From assembly GCF_026914265.1 (NCBI RefSeq), contig NC_069132.1:68462993-68526992 (forward strand): a stretch of 64,000 bases of DNA, written 5' to 3'. Source of the DNA: Mya arenaria. Its lineage: Eukaryota > Mollusca > Bivalvia > Myida > Myidae. The notes below the pieces were generated by a model. The model saw nothing but the letters and a program-made list of their open reading frames with translations, did not search any database and had not been told where the DNA came from. Made by a program: the position numbers and the translations under genes. Of this stretch, positions 23,541 to 34,300 are shown piece after piece; position 1 is the stretch's first letter, and each line of letters begins with the position of its first letter.

Positions 23541-24448
23541 CCGTTTAAATCACTTGGAGTACTGCCATTCCGTTAGGGAGTAAGGGAATTACCTCTAGTA
23601 CCTTTTATTCCTTTTCGGTTATTCTACTCTTGATAACCTTTATTTGGCACTCACATTCGTTGTTAGAATTTAAGTCGCGGGAACGGCCGTCTAATATTGT
23701 AACTTATATAATTTATTTGTAAATACATGCATTGTGTTTTATTTATATTTCCCCTATGTAAGGGTGATTTGGCTACTATTGTTCTGCATCATATGCGTAT
23801 AATAAATATGCATCCTTTTTTCGGCCAAAATAAAATATGTTTTCATTTCATGTGTTTTCAATATTCCCGACATAATTAACAGAAATTATGTGATTCATGT
23901 TTAGAAATAAAATATTCCAAAAACTTATCTAATGATGACAATTTTGCTATTTTTCTTTCAGTACTTCTAAGACGAAGATTGGATAGGTTATAATAATATG
24001 ATATATAATTCATATCTTCACGTTTTGCGTAATTAGTTCTTAATGAAAGTAAGTGTTATATGTGTTGATTTGATCTTCTTTTCCGACTGAAAAGAAACAG
24101 GATATCAAATCTTGAATAGAATCTGGTGCGAGTTACAAAATATATCCGGTGCCCGAATTTGGAGTCAGATTAATGATCGCTGTTTTATTTTCATTCGTTT
24201 AGATGAATAAAATGATGTTGGGCTTTCATTTTTGTGTGTGTTTGTCGTTTGTTAATGAAGTTATTCTCTTGGACTGGTATCAAATCACAAACATAATTAC
24301 AGCACTTGCTGTTTGTTTCTCCGATTTGAACTTCGACATTCCATTTTTTTTATATAAACACGACGGATTGATTCCGTATCGGTGCAGGATAGAACCCGTA
24401 AATGAAGAATGTGGACGGAAAGAAACCGCTTTGCATCATCACCGTGTT
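23541..24448. other. Non-coding, no gene seen
   Basis: AT-rich sequence between the retrotransposon remnant and duplication copy 2. A plus-strand open stretch at 24203-24559 runs into the duplicated block and has no recognisable domain. Confidence 0.5.
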
Positions 24449-24980
24449 GTTAAAACGGTCATCATTCAGATTGCCGTTCAGCTTGAAACTCGAAGCGAAG
24501 AATTCCGAATGTCCAGCTGGCGAGTCAGTCAGCTCGATAAAAGAAAAATGTCGAGCTAGCCCGACAGCAAGCTCAACCGTCGGTCTTTAGATTATTTGTT
24601 GCGAAATCTTGTTAAAACAATTACCCCATAAAATGGAATGAAAAGATGGATTTCCCTAAAACCGTTTAATAGTTTTTAACACGGATTACGTGTTCGCACC
24701 TTCAAGCTCTTCAAGTATCCATTTAGGTTGTTTTGTTACTTGGGGTAAAAACACTGATACGGCCACATACGGGTGATTTGCAAAACTATAAACGGTTTAA
24801 TTTACAATAATGGTTTAATGTTATGGACATAACGATGGTGAAAGTAGAGAATATTAAAATAACATATATCTGCTTGTTTGAACCTTTAATTATAAAATAT
24901 AAAATAGCAAAACACGTCCACAAAAAACATATTAAAGGTTCATCCAACATCGTCCATTTTGTTCACTTCCTACTCCTCAA

Positions 24981-25234
24981 TCATGTAGGAGTTTGAACTG
25001 GGGCAACAGTGTGTGGTTGACGACATTTTAAATTTCCTCTATCGTCTGCTTTCTCCAAGCAAATAAAACAGAAGTGGTGGTTACAGTTGACGCACCCCAT
25101 GTTATGGCAAGCATCTACGTGTTCGATAGCCTCTTTGCAATTCGGACAGGACCGGACTGAAGGCACATTTGGTACAGAGCTGATCGTTTTCTTCTGACAG
25201 TTTTGTAGAATGGTGCTAAATTCACTCACGTCAG
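24981..25234 (-). CDS. RING2 gene copy 2, exon 2
   Basis: It has the same length (254 bases) and phase as exon 2 of copy 1. All eight putative zinc-binding or catalytic residues are present. It ends QTPT-stop. Confidence 0.75.
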
Positions 25235-26022
25235 CTGAATAAATAAAAAAAATACACAGTGTAAACATAAAATGTTTTGATTTTAAAACAAGATCCTATT
25301 TTCAAGATCAATAATATTATTTGTTATGTTTCTTTGCGAATGTACTGGGTTTAACCCTAACATTTCTGCATGAATTCCTAAACCGAAAATATCAGGCATG
25401 CAACCATTTCTGATTACGCAAATGATCCTTCATCCGGTGTTAGATAACATTCTATTCATAACCTTAAATGTTTCTTTTGACCTGTAGTTTGTGTTTTTTT
25501 GACAAGGGGCATAACTCTATAAGTTATATCGACAGAGCTATCGACCAAAAGGCGTATTAAAAAATGCCTACCGACCCTATCTGGTTTTAACCTTAACATA
25601 ACCATGAATTGCAGATACATACTTTCACATATTAAATTAAAAGTTGTACTTGCAAAATCATATAACCGTTTCCTAGCTGACTAATAAAATCCCCTCTAAG
25701 TTTCGAAATAAAAATTGTAACTACTCAACAATATCAATTCGAAAAAAAACTGTATGCGCATTGCTAAGATGGCTCCCATGCACGAATCGACATACGTTAC
25801 ACGAGCTCTAACTTTCAAGGGTAAAGTCTTGAATATTTTCCTCAGACCAAGGTTAAAGTTTCTGACAAGATAACTTCGTCTTTACCTCACTTAAAAATGA
25901 ATAACCAATATAACAGGCGAAATAGTGATATAACTAAGTCGAAACAAATGCTTAAAAAGGCAATAAAACATTAAAAGCAGACACTATAATTATTAATTAC
26001 TGTAAAAATACTCACCATTCAT
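24981..26022 (-). CDS. RING2-only RBR-type zinc protein, copy 2
   Basis: Exon 1 coding part 26016-26022 (ATGAATG, donor GTGAGT) joins exon 2 24981-25234 (acceptor TTATTCAG) in phase to give 86 residues beginning MNADVSEFSTILQN. The zinc domain SCPNCKEAIEHVDACHNMGC with VNCNHHFCFIC keeps all ligands and the candidate catalytic Cys. Differences from copy 1 are few and mostly conservative, for example T/A at residue 3, M/V at residue 5, R/H before HFC and I/V near the end. An intact frame in two diverged copies suggests both are, or recently were, under selection. The same caveats on start and function apply as for copy 1. Confidence 0.65.
26016..26022 (-). CDS. RING2 gene copy 2, exon 1 coding part
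   Basis: ATGAATG before donor GTGAGTATT. It contributes Met-Asn and the first base of Ala. Confidence 0.5.
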
Positions 26023-26777
26023 GGTTATGTCACAAGAGGTACAATATAATTTATGATTTATATAACTGTGATGTACTTTTGCTTTAAATTTAAGTTTGTT
26101 TAAAATGGTGAATAATCACTCTCCGAGCTGGTTTCCCAATATGTATTTGTATGATCCAGTCACCAACGTAATAGAAATTCCATTTTTTCATTTTGGTTTT
26201 ACTTTACTATGCAGTTAAAATGTATTTTTTGAAAAAGGTCACCAGGAGATCTAATAAAAGTGCGATCCAATCAGCAACGAGTTAGAATGTAATTCTATAT
26301 TTAGTGATGTGTCGTTTTGAGTGTATTTTCTAAAAATGGTGTTCTAATTGATTATGAGCGATAACGATTGTATTAAGGATCTTGCAAAACGAAAGTACAT
26401 ATTTCTTTATTTAGATAGCTGAACCTTTTAAATTCTTTATTTTTATGAATACGAAACAAAAAGCCAACTAGATTATCTTCACATTTTTTAATTACTTCTT
26501 AATAAATATTTTACTTATCATATTTTCGTGAACGCTGAAAGTAAAGATTTGCTTTTGGTGCTTACTCGGTGAAATATGTTGCACTTCAACAAACAATTAA
26601 ACTTCTATATGGTTTATGCATGTTGAAGAATGTTAAGTGATATCGAGAATGTAGCATCAATGTTTGACCAATATATAAATTGTTGTAGTATTCCAATCGG
26701 CTGGTAGTATTCGTTTTACATTTTGTTTTGACACTTTATTGAGAAAATATTTAAACTATTTTAAGGTGTGATAACTT

Positions 26778-27545
26778 CTTAGTTTCGAAATAAATAGTGT
26801 AACTACTCAGTAGTATAAATTCGAAAATGCAATCATATGATACGTGCACTGCCCTAAGATGGCTCCCATGTATGTATTGTCATTCGTAACATGATCTCTA
26901 ACTCTCATTGGAATATATTGAATATTTTCTTAGGACCGAGGAGAAAGTTTCTGACAACAAAACCATGTCAGTACCTCAACTTAAACATGAATAACGAATA
27001 CAACAGGCGAAATAGTGATATAACTAAATTCAAACATATGTTTCAAAAAAGCAATAAACATTAAACAGCAGAAACAATTCTAACTGTAAAACAGCTCACT
27101 ACTCATTGTTGTGTCACAAGTGATACGCTATAGTTTTTTATTCAAACAACTGTGATGGACTTTTGCTTTAAATTTACGTTCGTTTAAAGTGGTGAATAAT
27201 CACTATCCGAGCTGGTTTCCCAATATGTAAAAATGATACGAATTCGTATGATCCCTTCACAAACGTATCAGAAATTCTTTTCTTTCCATTTCGCTTAACT
27301 TTACTGTGCAGTTAACTGTAAGTGTATTTTCTAAAAAAAGGTGGTCTATTTCATCATCAGCGAATAAAATGCTTAATACTTATGATTCGATCCGGTTTCC
27401 CATTAGCAATGGAAATATATTTTACTCACTAAAAAGGAAGCATTTTTTTCTACACTTGATGAGACACTGGAGTGTATTTTTTAAAAATGGTGTTCTAATT
27501 CATTATCACCAATAACGATTGTTATTAGGATTCTGAAAACCGAAT
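26778..27545. repeat. Segmental duplication, copy 3 (truncated, no RING2 exon)
   Basis: A more diverged copy of the 5' half of the block. Shared landmarks are ATGGCTCCCATG, GAAATAGTGATATAACTAA, CGAGCTGGTTTCCCAATATG and the first-exon sequence ATGAGTA with donor GTGAGC at 27100-27106. The block starts within what is the intron of the other copies, so it lacks its own RING2 exon. It lies about 1.1 kb upstream, on the minus strand, of the copy 2 first exon. Confidence 0.8.
27100..27106 (-). pseudogene. Orphan first exon of RING2 copy 3
   Basis: ATGAGTA followed by donor GTGAGC corresponds to exon 1 of copies 1 and 2. Its phase would fit splicing to exon 2 of copy 2 (25234). It is therefore either dead or an alternative first exon of copy 2. 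The sequence cannot decide. Confidence 0.35.
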
Positions 27546-27549
27546 GTAT

Positions 27550-28459
27550 ATACATGTAAACGTGTTTATTTAGATACGTAACATACACATTTTGTACTAT
27601 TATAAATACGAAACAAAATGCCAACTACATTTCCTAAAACGGTCAAACAAATTGATGCTACATCCTCGTTATCGCTTGATGTTATTCAATATACATCAGC
27701 CATATAGAGAGTTTTAGAGTGAGATCGCATCATATTTCACCGATTGTTCACGGGGTGAAATTAATGGACACCTTACACTGAAAATCATGTTTTCCTGTTA
27801 TTGTATTCCTAAAAGGGATATACAATGATAGTTAAATGTAAAAAAACAAACAAAACAAACCTATTAAATATGTCGTTTACATCATCTCCCAGTCATGTTA
27901 GCGCTGACGTCTGATTTAAAAAACACCAAAATGATATTCTCAGTCATTGAAACAGAAAATATCACTCGTATTTCTTGCTCCCTCATATTCAGTATGCGTA
28001 TACCACGTGATAAATTACGTCATAAATGTAACATCGGTAGGCAACGTTTTGCTTCGAATGATGACTTCAAACAAAGTTGACATTTCTTTTTCTTCACCAA
28101 AGCTATGTTTGATATACGCATCCTAACTTTACTTAAATTATGAAATAAAAACAACAAAAAAACAAAAGTTAAGAACAGTAAAAAAATTGAAAAAAAAATC
28201 TTGAACGCACATAAATGTACATTTGGAGTTAGATGCGACAATTATTTCGCGATGTGACGTGATGGGACATGGCGAAGGCAACTCTTATTCAACTAGTTCG
28301 ATCTGTCTTGCTATGGATTACAAGTTATTTGTCTTGATAACAACGTACGCCAGCATATCTCACACTGGTAGTTGAATGAAAATTGTGATGATATAAATGG
28401 TGCCCATACGTGTTTGAGAAAATGGCTTGAATATATGCACTTTAAGTCAAAAATGCGTT
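27550..28459. other. Non-coding, no gene seen
   Basis: AT-rich sequence with poly-A tracts near 27,840 and 28,150-28,200. No recognisable product. Confidence 0.5.
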
Positions 28460-28915
28460 CTAAAATACAGCTTAAATGTATAAGCCCGCACTTGTTTTAC
28501 GGTACAGCTTGAATCTTTGAACTTTAATTTTGGTGGCCACACGTTAAAACAGTTTGAACGAATGCACTAAAGTCTTCATAAATGGCACCCACACAAGTTT
28601 GTTTCAGAGGTAAGTTTCTTTTGAACTTAAATATTAGTGGCCACACTCGAGTACATTTTGAATGAATGCACTTCAACTTTGGCGCTCACACATGTTTTAG
28701 AGTACAACAAGTACTTTGGAACTTGAATATACGTGGTCACACATGAGTACAGTTTGAACGAACGCGCATCAACATTTGCGCCCAAATGTGTTTCAATGTA
28801 CGGCTTGGACGTATGCACTTAACAGTAGGCACCCAAAGATGTTTCAGAGTACACATTGAAATGTACTTCAACGTACATTAGTGGCCACACGTAAGAACAG
28901 TTTGAACGTACGCTT
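28460..28915. repeat. Imperfect tandem repeat array
   Basis: Diverged repeats share the words GTGGCCACAC, GTACAGTTTGAACGAA, TGCACTT and GTTTCAGAGTAC. Copies are old, and unit boundaries are not sharp by eye. Confidence 0.65.
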
Positions 28916-30240
28916 TTTTCAACATATCACCGTTTTTATTAAAACATTTCAAAGTGATAACTTATGAATAATTTATATCTGCAAACATTTAAAAAAAAAT
29001 CATAACAAGACTTGAATATTGTTAATTTTAAATCCTTAAACAGTTCACATATAAATAGAACATAAAAACAACAATAAATCCACACTCATTTAGCCAGGTT
29101 TAGCCAGTAGTACATGTTTTTCCATGTTGATAAGGTATAAGTTTTCAGTAGGCTTTTGTACCGGCGATTGCGCCATTTTAAAGAGCACTAGAGCTTGCGA
29201 TCTAGTCAACATTGGCAAAGACAAAATAGTGATTGTTTCGAATATGAAAAAGACATGCAGACACTTGATTTACAACAGCCCCCAACACACCCTCAGAAAA
29301 GAAAAGTACCTGATCTACCAACCTTATCATTATTGCAGTTGTTATGCCTAATGACCACCATAAAACTGATAAAAGTGAGAAAGGACAAAATTATTAGTCA
29401 AACAATGTTGTTTTCATGTTGAAAATTGTGACTACATAAATGTTATTTACAACAGTTACAAAAATGAAAACAGAAACGTTATTGACAACAGAAACATGAT
29501 AAAATGGCACAGTTGAGGAACATTGCATAACATAGTGTACAGGTATATCACAAGTGAATGTAGGCTAGGGTTAGTGCATAACAGAAATAATTCTCAACAT
29601 AGGAGTCATCAAACATAATTCTCTTATGATGATAAGTATAAGTAAAAGTATCAAAATTACAACATGACTTTGACATGTTTTTTTTACATTTTGTCAATGC
29701 CAGGATTTTGGATTTTTCGGATTCTGAATATTATCAATTACATACAGACTGAGAAAAAAAATAAAGAAGACCAAAAAACATAATTTTACATATAAAAACA
29801 CAGGCAGTTATGTTATAATAATCAACAAATTTCCAGTGCAATCAAAATGACAGTATATTCAGATGCAAAATGGTTTTTAATATATCCCAATGAAGCATTT
29901 AGGATTAGGTGATACACAGTGAAGAGTATTGCAAACAAACAAAACAAACAACACTGAAGGGTTTAATAACAATTTGACACTTAAAATATTAGGGTATAAA
30001 TACATATAAATATAAACAACACATAAAAAATAAATAAAACTATACCATGGTATTTTATATTAACAATTAACAAAAAATAACTGGCAAGAGGTTTTTATGC
30101 ATTCTTTTTTGCAAACACATTTTCAGAGGGATATAACTATGTAAATGATAATCAATTGCACTCTGATATCTGTGTGTTCACTTTAAATTGTAGGTTTGCA
30201 AATATCGGAATTAATGCAAAATGAATATAAAAATAAATTA
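28916..30240. other. Non-coding, no gene seen
   Basis: AT-rich sequence in the 3' flank of LYST. I found no clear minus-strand poly(A) signal that could be tied to LYST. Confidence 0.5.
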
Positions 30241-30532
30241 CACTTTGAAAATGACATTTCCTCCCTAAAGACAATGAAAAATCCTTTGTTTCCGGTAAAA
30301 CAGCATTTGGAAACACTTTGAAAATGACATTTCCTCCCTAAAGACAATGAAAAATCCTTTGTTTCCGGTAAAACAGCATTTGGAAACACTTTGAAAATGA
30401 CATTTCCTCCCTAAAGACAATGAAAAATCCTTTGTTTCCGGTAAAACAGCATTTGGAAACACTTTGAAAATGACATTTCCTCCCTAAAGACAATGAAAAA
30501 TCCTTTGTTTCCGGTAAAACAGCATTTGGAAA
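30241..30532. repeat. 73-bp tandem repeat, four copies
   Basis: The unit starts CACTTTGAAAATGACATTTC, includes CCTTTGTTTCCGGTAAAACA and ends TTTGGAAA. Copies begin at 30241, 30314, 30387 and 30460 and are identical as far as I can see, so the expansion is recent. Since 73 is not a multiple of three, open frames across it are artefacts. Confidence 0.95.
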
Positions 30533-30569
30533 TCTGGATTCAGTCTTCATCAGCTCCAGGAATAGGTTA

Positions 30570-31290
30570 GGTATTACCCGGTTATAGACCTGGTAGTCAG
30601 AAAGTGGTCTAAATCCTTTCTAGACCTTGTTGTCCAGGAAGATGTATGGTCTACAGCAGGTCCAATATATAATTGCCCAGGAGGAAATATGGCCTTAATT
30701 GGCTCCTAGACATAGTTGTCAAGAAAAAAATATGTTCTAACTCTGCTCCTAGACCAAGTTGTCCATGTAGAGATATGGTCTAACTCTGCTCCTAGACCAA
30801 GTTGTCCATGTAGAGATATGGTCTAACTCTGCTCCTAGACCAAGTTGTCCATGTAGAGATATGGTCTAACTCTGCTCCTAGACCAAGTTGTCCATGTAGA
30901 GATATGGTCTAAATCAGGTTCTAGAACTAGTTATCTGAGAAGACGTATGGCCTTAATCTGCTATTTGATGTAGGTGTTCAAGAAGAGATGAAAACTGTTT
31001 CCTAAATCTAGTTGTCATGGAAAAGGGAAGGTTTAAATCGGTGCCCAGACAAAAATGTCAGGTAAGAAGTTCTGACTTAATCAGTTCCTAAACCTAGTTG
31101 TCAGGACAGATACATGTACATAAAAACTATTATCAAGGAAGAGCAAGGGTTTGCATTGTTTCTAGATATAGCTGACAAGAAGAAAAAACTTAATTGGTTC
31201 CTAGATCTGGTTATTCAGGAGTGTGATATATCTGAAATTGATTCCTATATCTAGGTGTCAGGGAAGAGGTATGGTCTAAACCGATTTCTA
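30570..31290. repeat. 43-bp minisatellite and its decayed flank, overlapping the LYST 3' end
   Basis: Four near-identical units at about 30735-30908 are built from CTCCTAGACCAAGTTGTCCA and TGTAGAGATATGGTCTAA. On both sides decayed units with CTAGACCTAGTTGTC and ATGGTCTAAA words continue to about 31,290. The last decayed units cover the final codons and stop codon of LYST. Confidence 0.85.
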
Positions 31291-31380
31291 GGTCTTGACT
31301 GGCCAGTATTTTCCCATAGCATGACACGGCCATCGGTACTGGAGGCATACAGCTTCTGCGAGTCTGTTGTGAACGTCAGA
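31251..31380 (-). CDS. LYST: LYST terminal exon (last WD repeat, stop)
   Basis: Encodes [20 protein letters not shown], then [20 protein letters not shown] and DT, stop at 31251-31253. Acceptor GTTTTCAG. The last 15 or so codons lie in decayed minisatellite sequence and have no counterpart in the vertebrate tail. Confidence 0.85.
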
Positions 31381-34300
31381 CTGAAAACATTTAAAATGAT
31401 AAATTTAACCATCAATAAACATAAATTACCTCAATTTCAGTTCTTATTGTTGATAAATAATAATGCGTTGAAACTTGAAAGAACTTAAAAAACATTCAAC
31501 TCGATGCTAGGCCAAAAAAATACCAAAACCTACATGTAAGATATAAATGACTTTTCATTTATCTTAACCATGAATTAGTGAACAGACAAGTGACAATGTA
31601 AGATTTCAAGTACATTTCTTAGTCACACATGAAACTGCCCTACCTTATAATTTCCCCACTGAGCTGCTTGTGACAAAGGTCACGTACAGGGGTTAGATCC
31701 CAGCTGCTCCACAACCTTCAAACACCAAAAATCATTTATAATCAGAATTAGACATTGCAGACAATAATTAAGTTTAATAGTGTTTTACTCAATCTTAATT
31801 TAGTCTTAATCTAAAGACTATTTATACACTAGTCCAACACAAATATGAAAGATAACTTACATGCCAAGAGATAAGTCCAAAACCTGCCATCCAAGGATTT
31901 GTCTCATTTAATGTCTGTCTCTTGGTCAATACACAGCACACCATATATTATAAAACTTACCTGATAAGACCAGAGCTCAGTCCCCAAGCCAGTACATCCC
32001 TTCAGGGGCCAAGATTTAAACCCATCCTGTACCCATTACCACAAGAGTTTAATAAAAATAATGTCTGCTTTAAATAACACTTACCTGATAAGCCCAGTAC
32101 TAACAACTTACTTAACAATGACAGAGGTCTATTCAGTGGCACCAGGTAGGCTAAACCGTTGGTCGTACCCTAATAATACTCATCCCTTGACCATGCATGC
32201 AAACGGAAAATACACATCAAAACCATGTTATGACAATTACCTGATAAGCCCAGAGCTCAGTCCCCCAGCTACAACATTGATAGAAGTCCCTTCAGGAGCA
32301 CCAGAGTAAGCCAAACAATTGATGGTGTCTTCACAGGTAACCATGGCAACCTCTTCTGCATTGATGGTGTGAAGAACCAGCTGGCTGCCCATACCTGTAT
32401 CATTTATTTTTTAACATAATTTTTAAACTTTCGACGATTTCTAAGACTTACTTAAGCTTAGTGTCCCTTAGTGTTTCTTTGACAAAAGAACGATTAATAA
32501 TAATATATTATTAATATTTTCAACTTAAATAACAGAAATAACTCATATATAATTTAGACGTGACCAGTCTATAAATTATAAACTACACAACTGGTTGTAT
32601 TATTGCTTCACCTAAGCAATGATATAGTCAGAAATGTGTGTGTATGTGTGTGTGTGTGTGTGTGCGTGTGTGTGTGTGTGCTTGTGTGTGGAAAAAATGG
32701 GATCATTGTGTTCTTTCAAAAAGCATTTCAACTGTGAATCAGTGTTACCTTGGGAACTGACACTGGCAATATCTCCTAATGTATTACTGATAGCAAGAGC
32801 CTTCACAGCTGACTTATGGCTTCTGATGGATCGGACATATGACAACCTGCAAGCAGAAGACAGATGATAAAAATGAAGAGCAAAGGGAACTCACTCTGGT
32901 TAACCAACATAGAGCTAACACGATTTATCTTTCAAAGAATATAATGTAAAGAATGATAGTCCTGTTTTTTTAGTTGTTACATAACAAAGTAAACAAAATC
33001 AGGAAATAATTTCCATTGTCATTCATTGGCTTCATAAAATGAGGGAACATGACAAACCAGTATAGGGTAAATAAACCAGTAACAGTCAATTTTAACAACA
33101 TTGAAATGTTTTGTTCTCATTTTATCAATGGGCATTGATCTTAAACACTTGTTAGCAAAAGTTACAGCATGTAAGCCAGTGTTGGGCAAACATTTATCAA
33201 TGGCTTAATCATATTAGGGAACATGACATAAACTGGCATTAACATATCATTGGCTACATTCTTCGAGGGAACATCACATAAACTGGCATTAACATATCAT
33301 TGGCTCCATTCTTCGAGGGAACATCACATAAACTGGCATTAACATATCATTGGCTACATTCTTCCAGGGAACATCACATAAACTGGCATTCACATATCGT
33401 TGGCTACATTCTTCGAGGGAACTTCACATAAACTGGCATTAACATATCATTGGCTACATTCTTCGAGGGAACATCACATAAACTGGCATTCACATATCAT
33501 TGACTACATGCTTCGAGGGAACATCACATAAACTGGCATTAACATATCATTGGCTACATTCTTCGAGGGAACATCACATAAACTGGCATTCACATATCGT
33601 TGGCTACATTCTTCAAGGGAACATCACATAAACTGGCATTCACATATCGTTGGCTACATGCTTCGAGGGAACATCACATAAACTGGCATTAACATATCAT
33701 TGGCTACATTCTTCGAGGAAACTTCACATAAACTGGCATTAACATATCATTGGCTACATTCTTCGAGGGAACATCACATACACTGGCATTCGCATATCGT
33801 TGGCTACATGATATGAGGAAACATCAAATAAACTGCAATTCACATATCGTTGGATACATGATATAAGAGAACATGACATAAACTGGCATTCACATATTGT
33901 TGGATACATGAGATGAAGGAACATGACATAAACTGGCATTCACATATTGTTGGATACATGAGATGAAGGAACATGACATAAACTGGCATTTACATATCGT
34001 TGGATACCTGATATGAAGGAACATGACATAAACTGGCATTCACATATCATTGGCTACATAATATGAAGGAACTGGAGATAAACTGGTATATACATATCAT
34101 TGGCTACATAATATGAAGGAACTGGAGATAAACTGGCATATACATATCATTGGCTACATAATATGAAGGAACTGGAGATAAACTGGCATTCACATATCAT
34201 TGGCTATATAATATGAAGGAACTGGAGATAAACTGGCATATACATATCATTGGCTACATAATATGAAGGAACTGGAGATAAACTGGCATTCACATATCAT

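Larger units (their letters stand above)
24449..26618. repeat. Segmental duplication, copy 2 (carries a RING2 gene)
   Basis: This matches 18,107-20,268 in the same orientation. It begins with AAACGGTCATCATTCAGATT, a single remnant of the 41-bp minisatellite unit. It is followed at 26,624-26,775 by a match to 21,097-21,240, and then by the start of copy 3. Confidence 0.9.

Noticed and set aside
24203..24559. 118-residue plus-strand frame
   Set aside because: It spans the junction into the duplicated block and is antisense to its 3' flank. The matching part in copy 1 is not open.
30183..30550. Three overlapping minus-strand frames with the same peptide
   Set aside because: They are frame-shifted readings of four identical 73-bp repeats.
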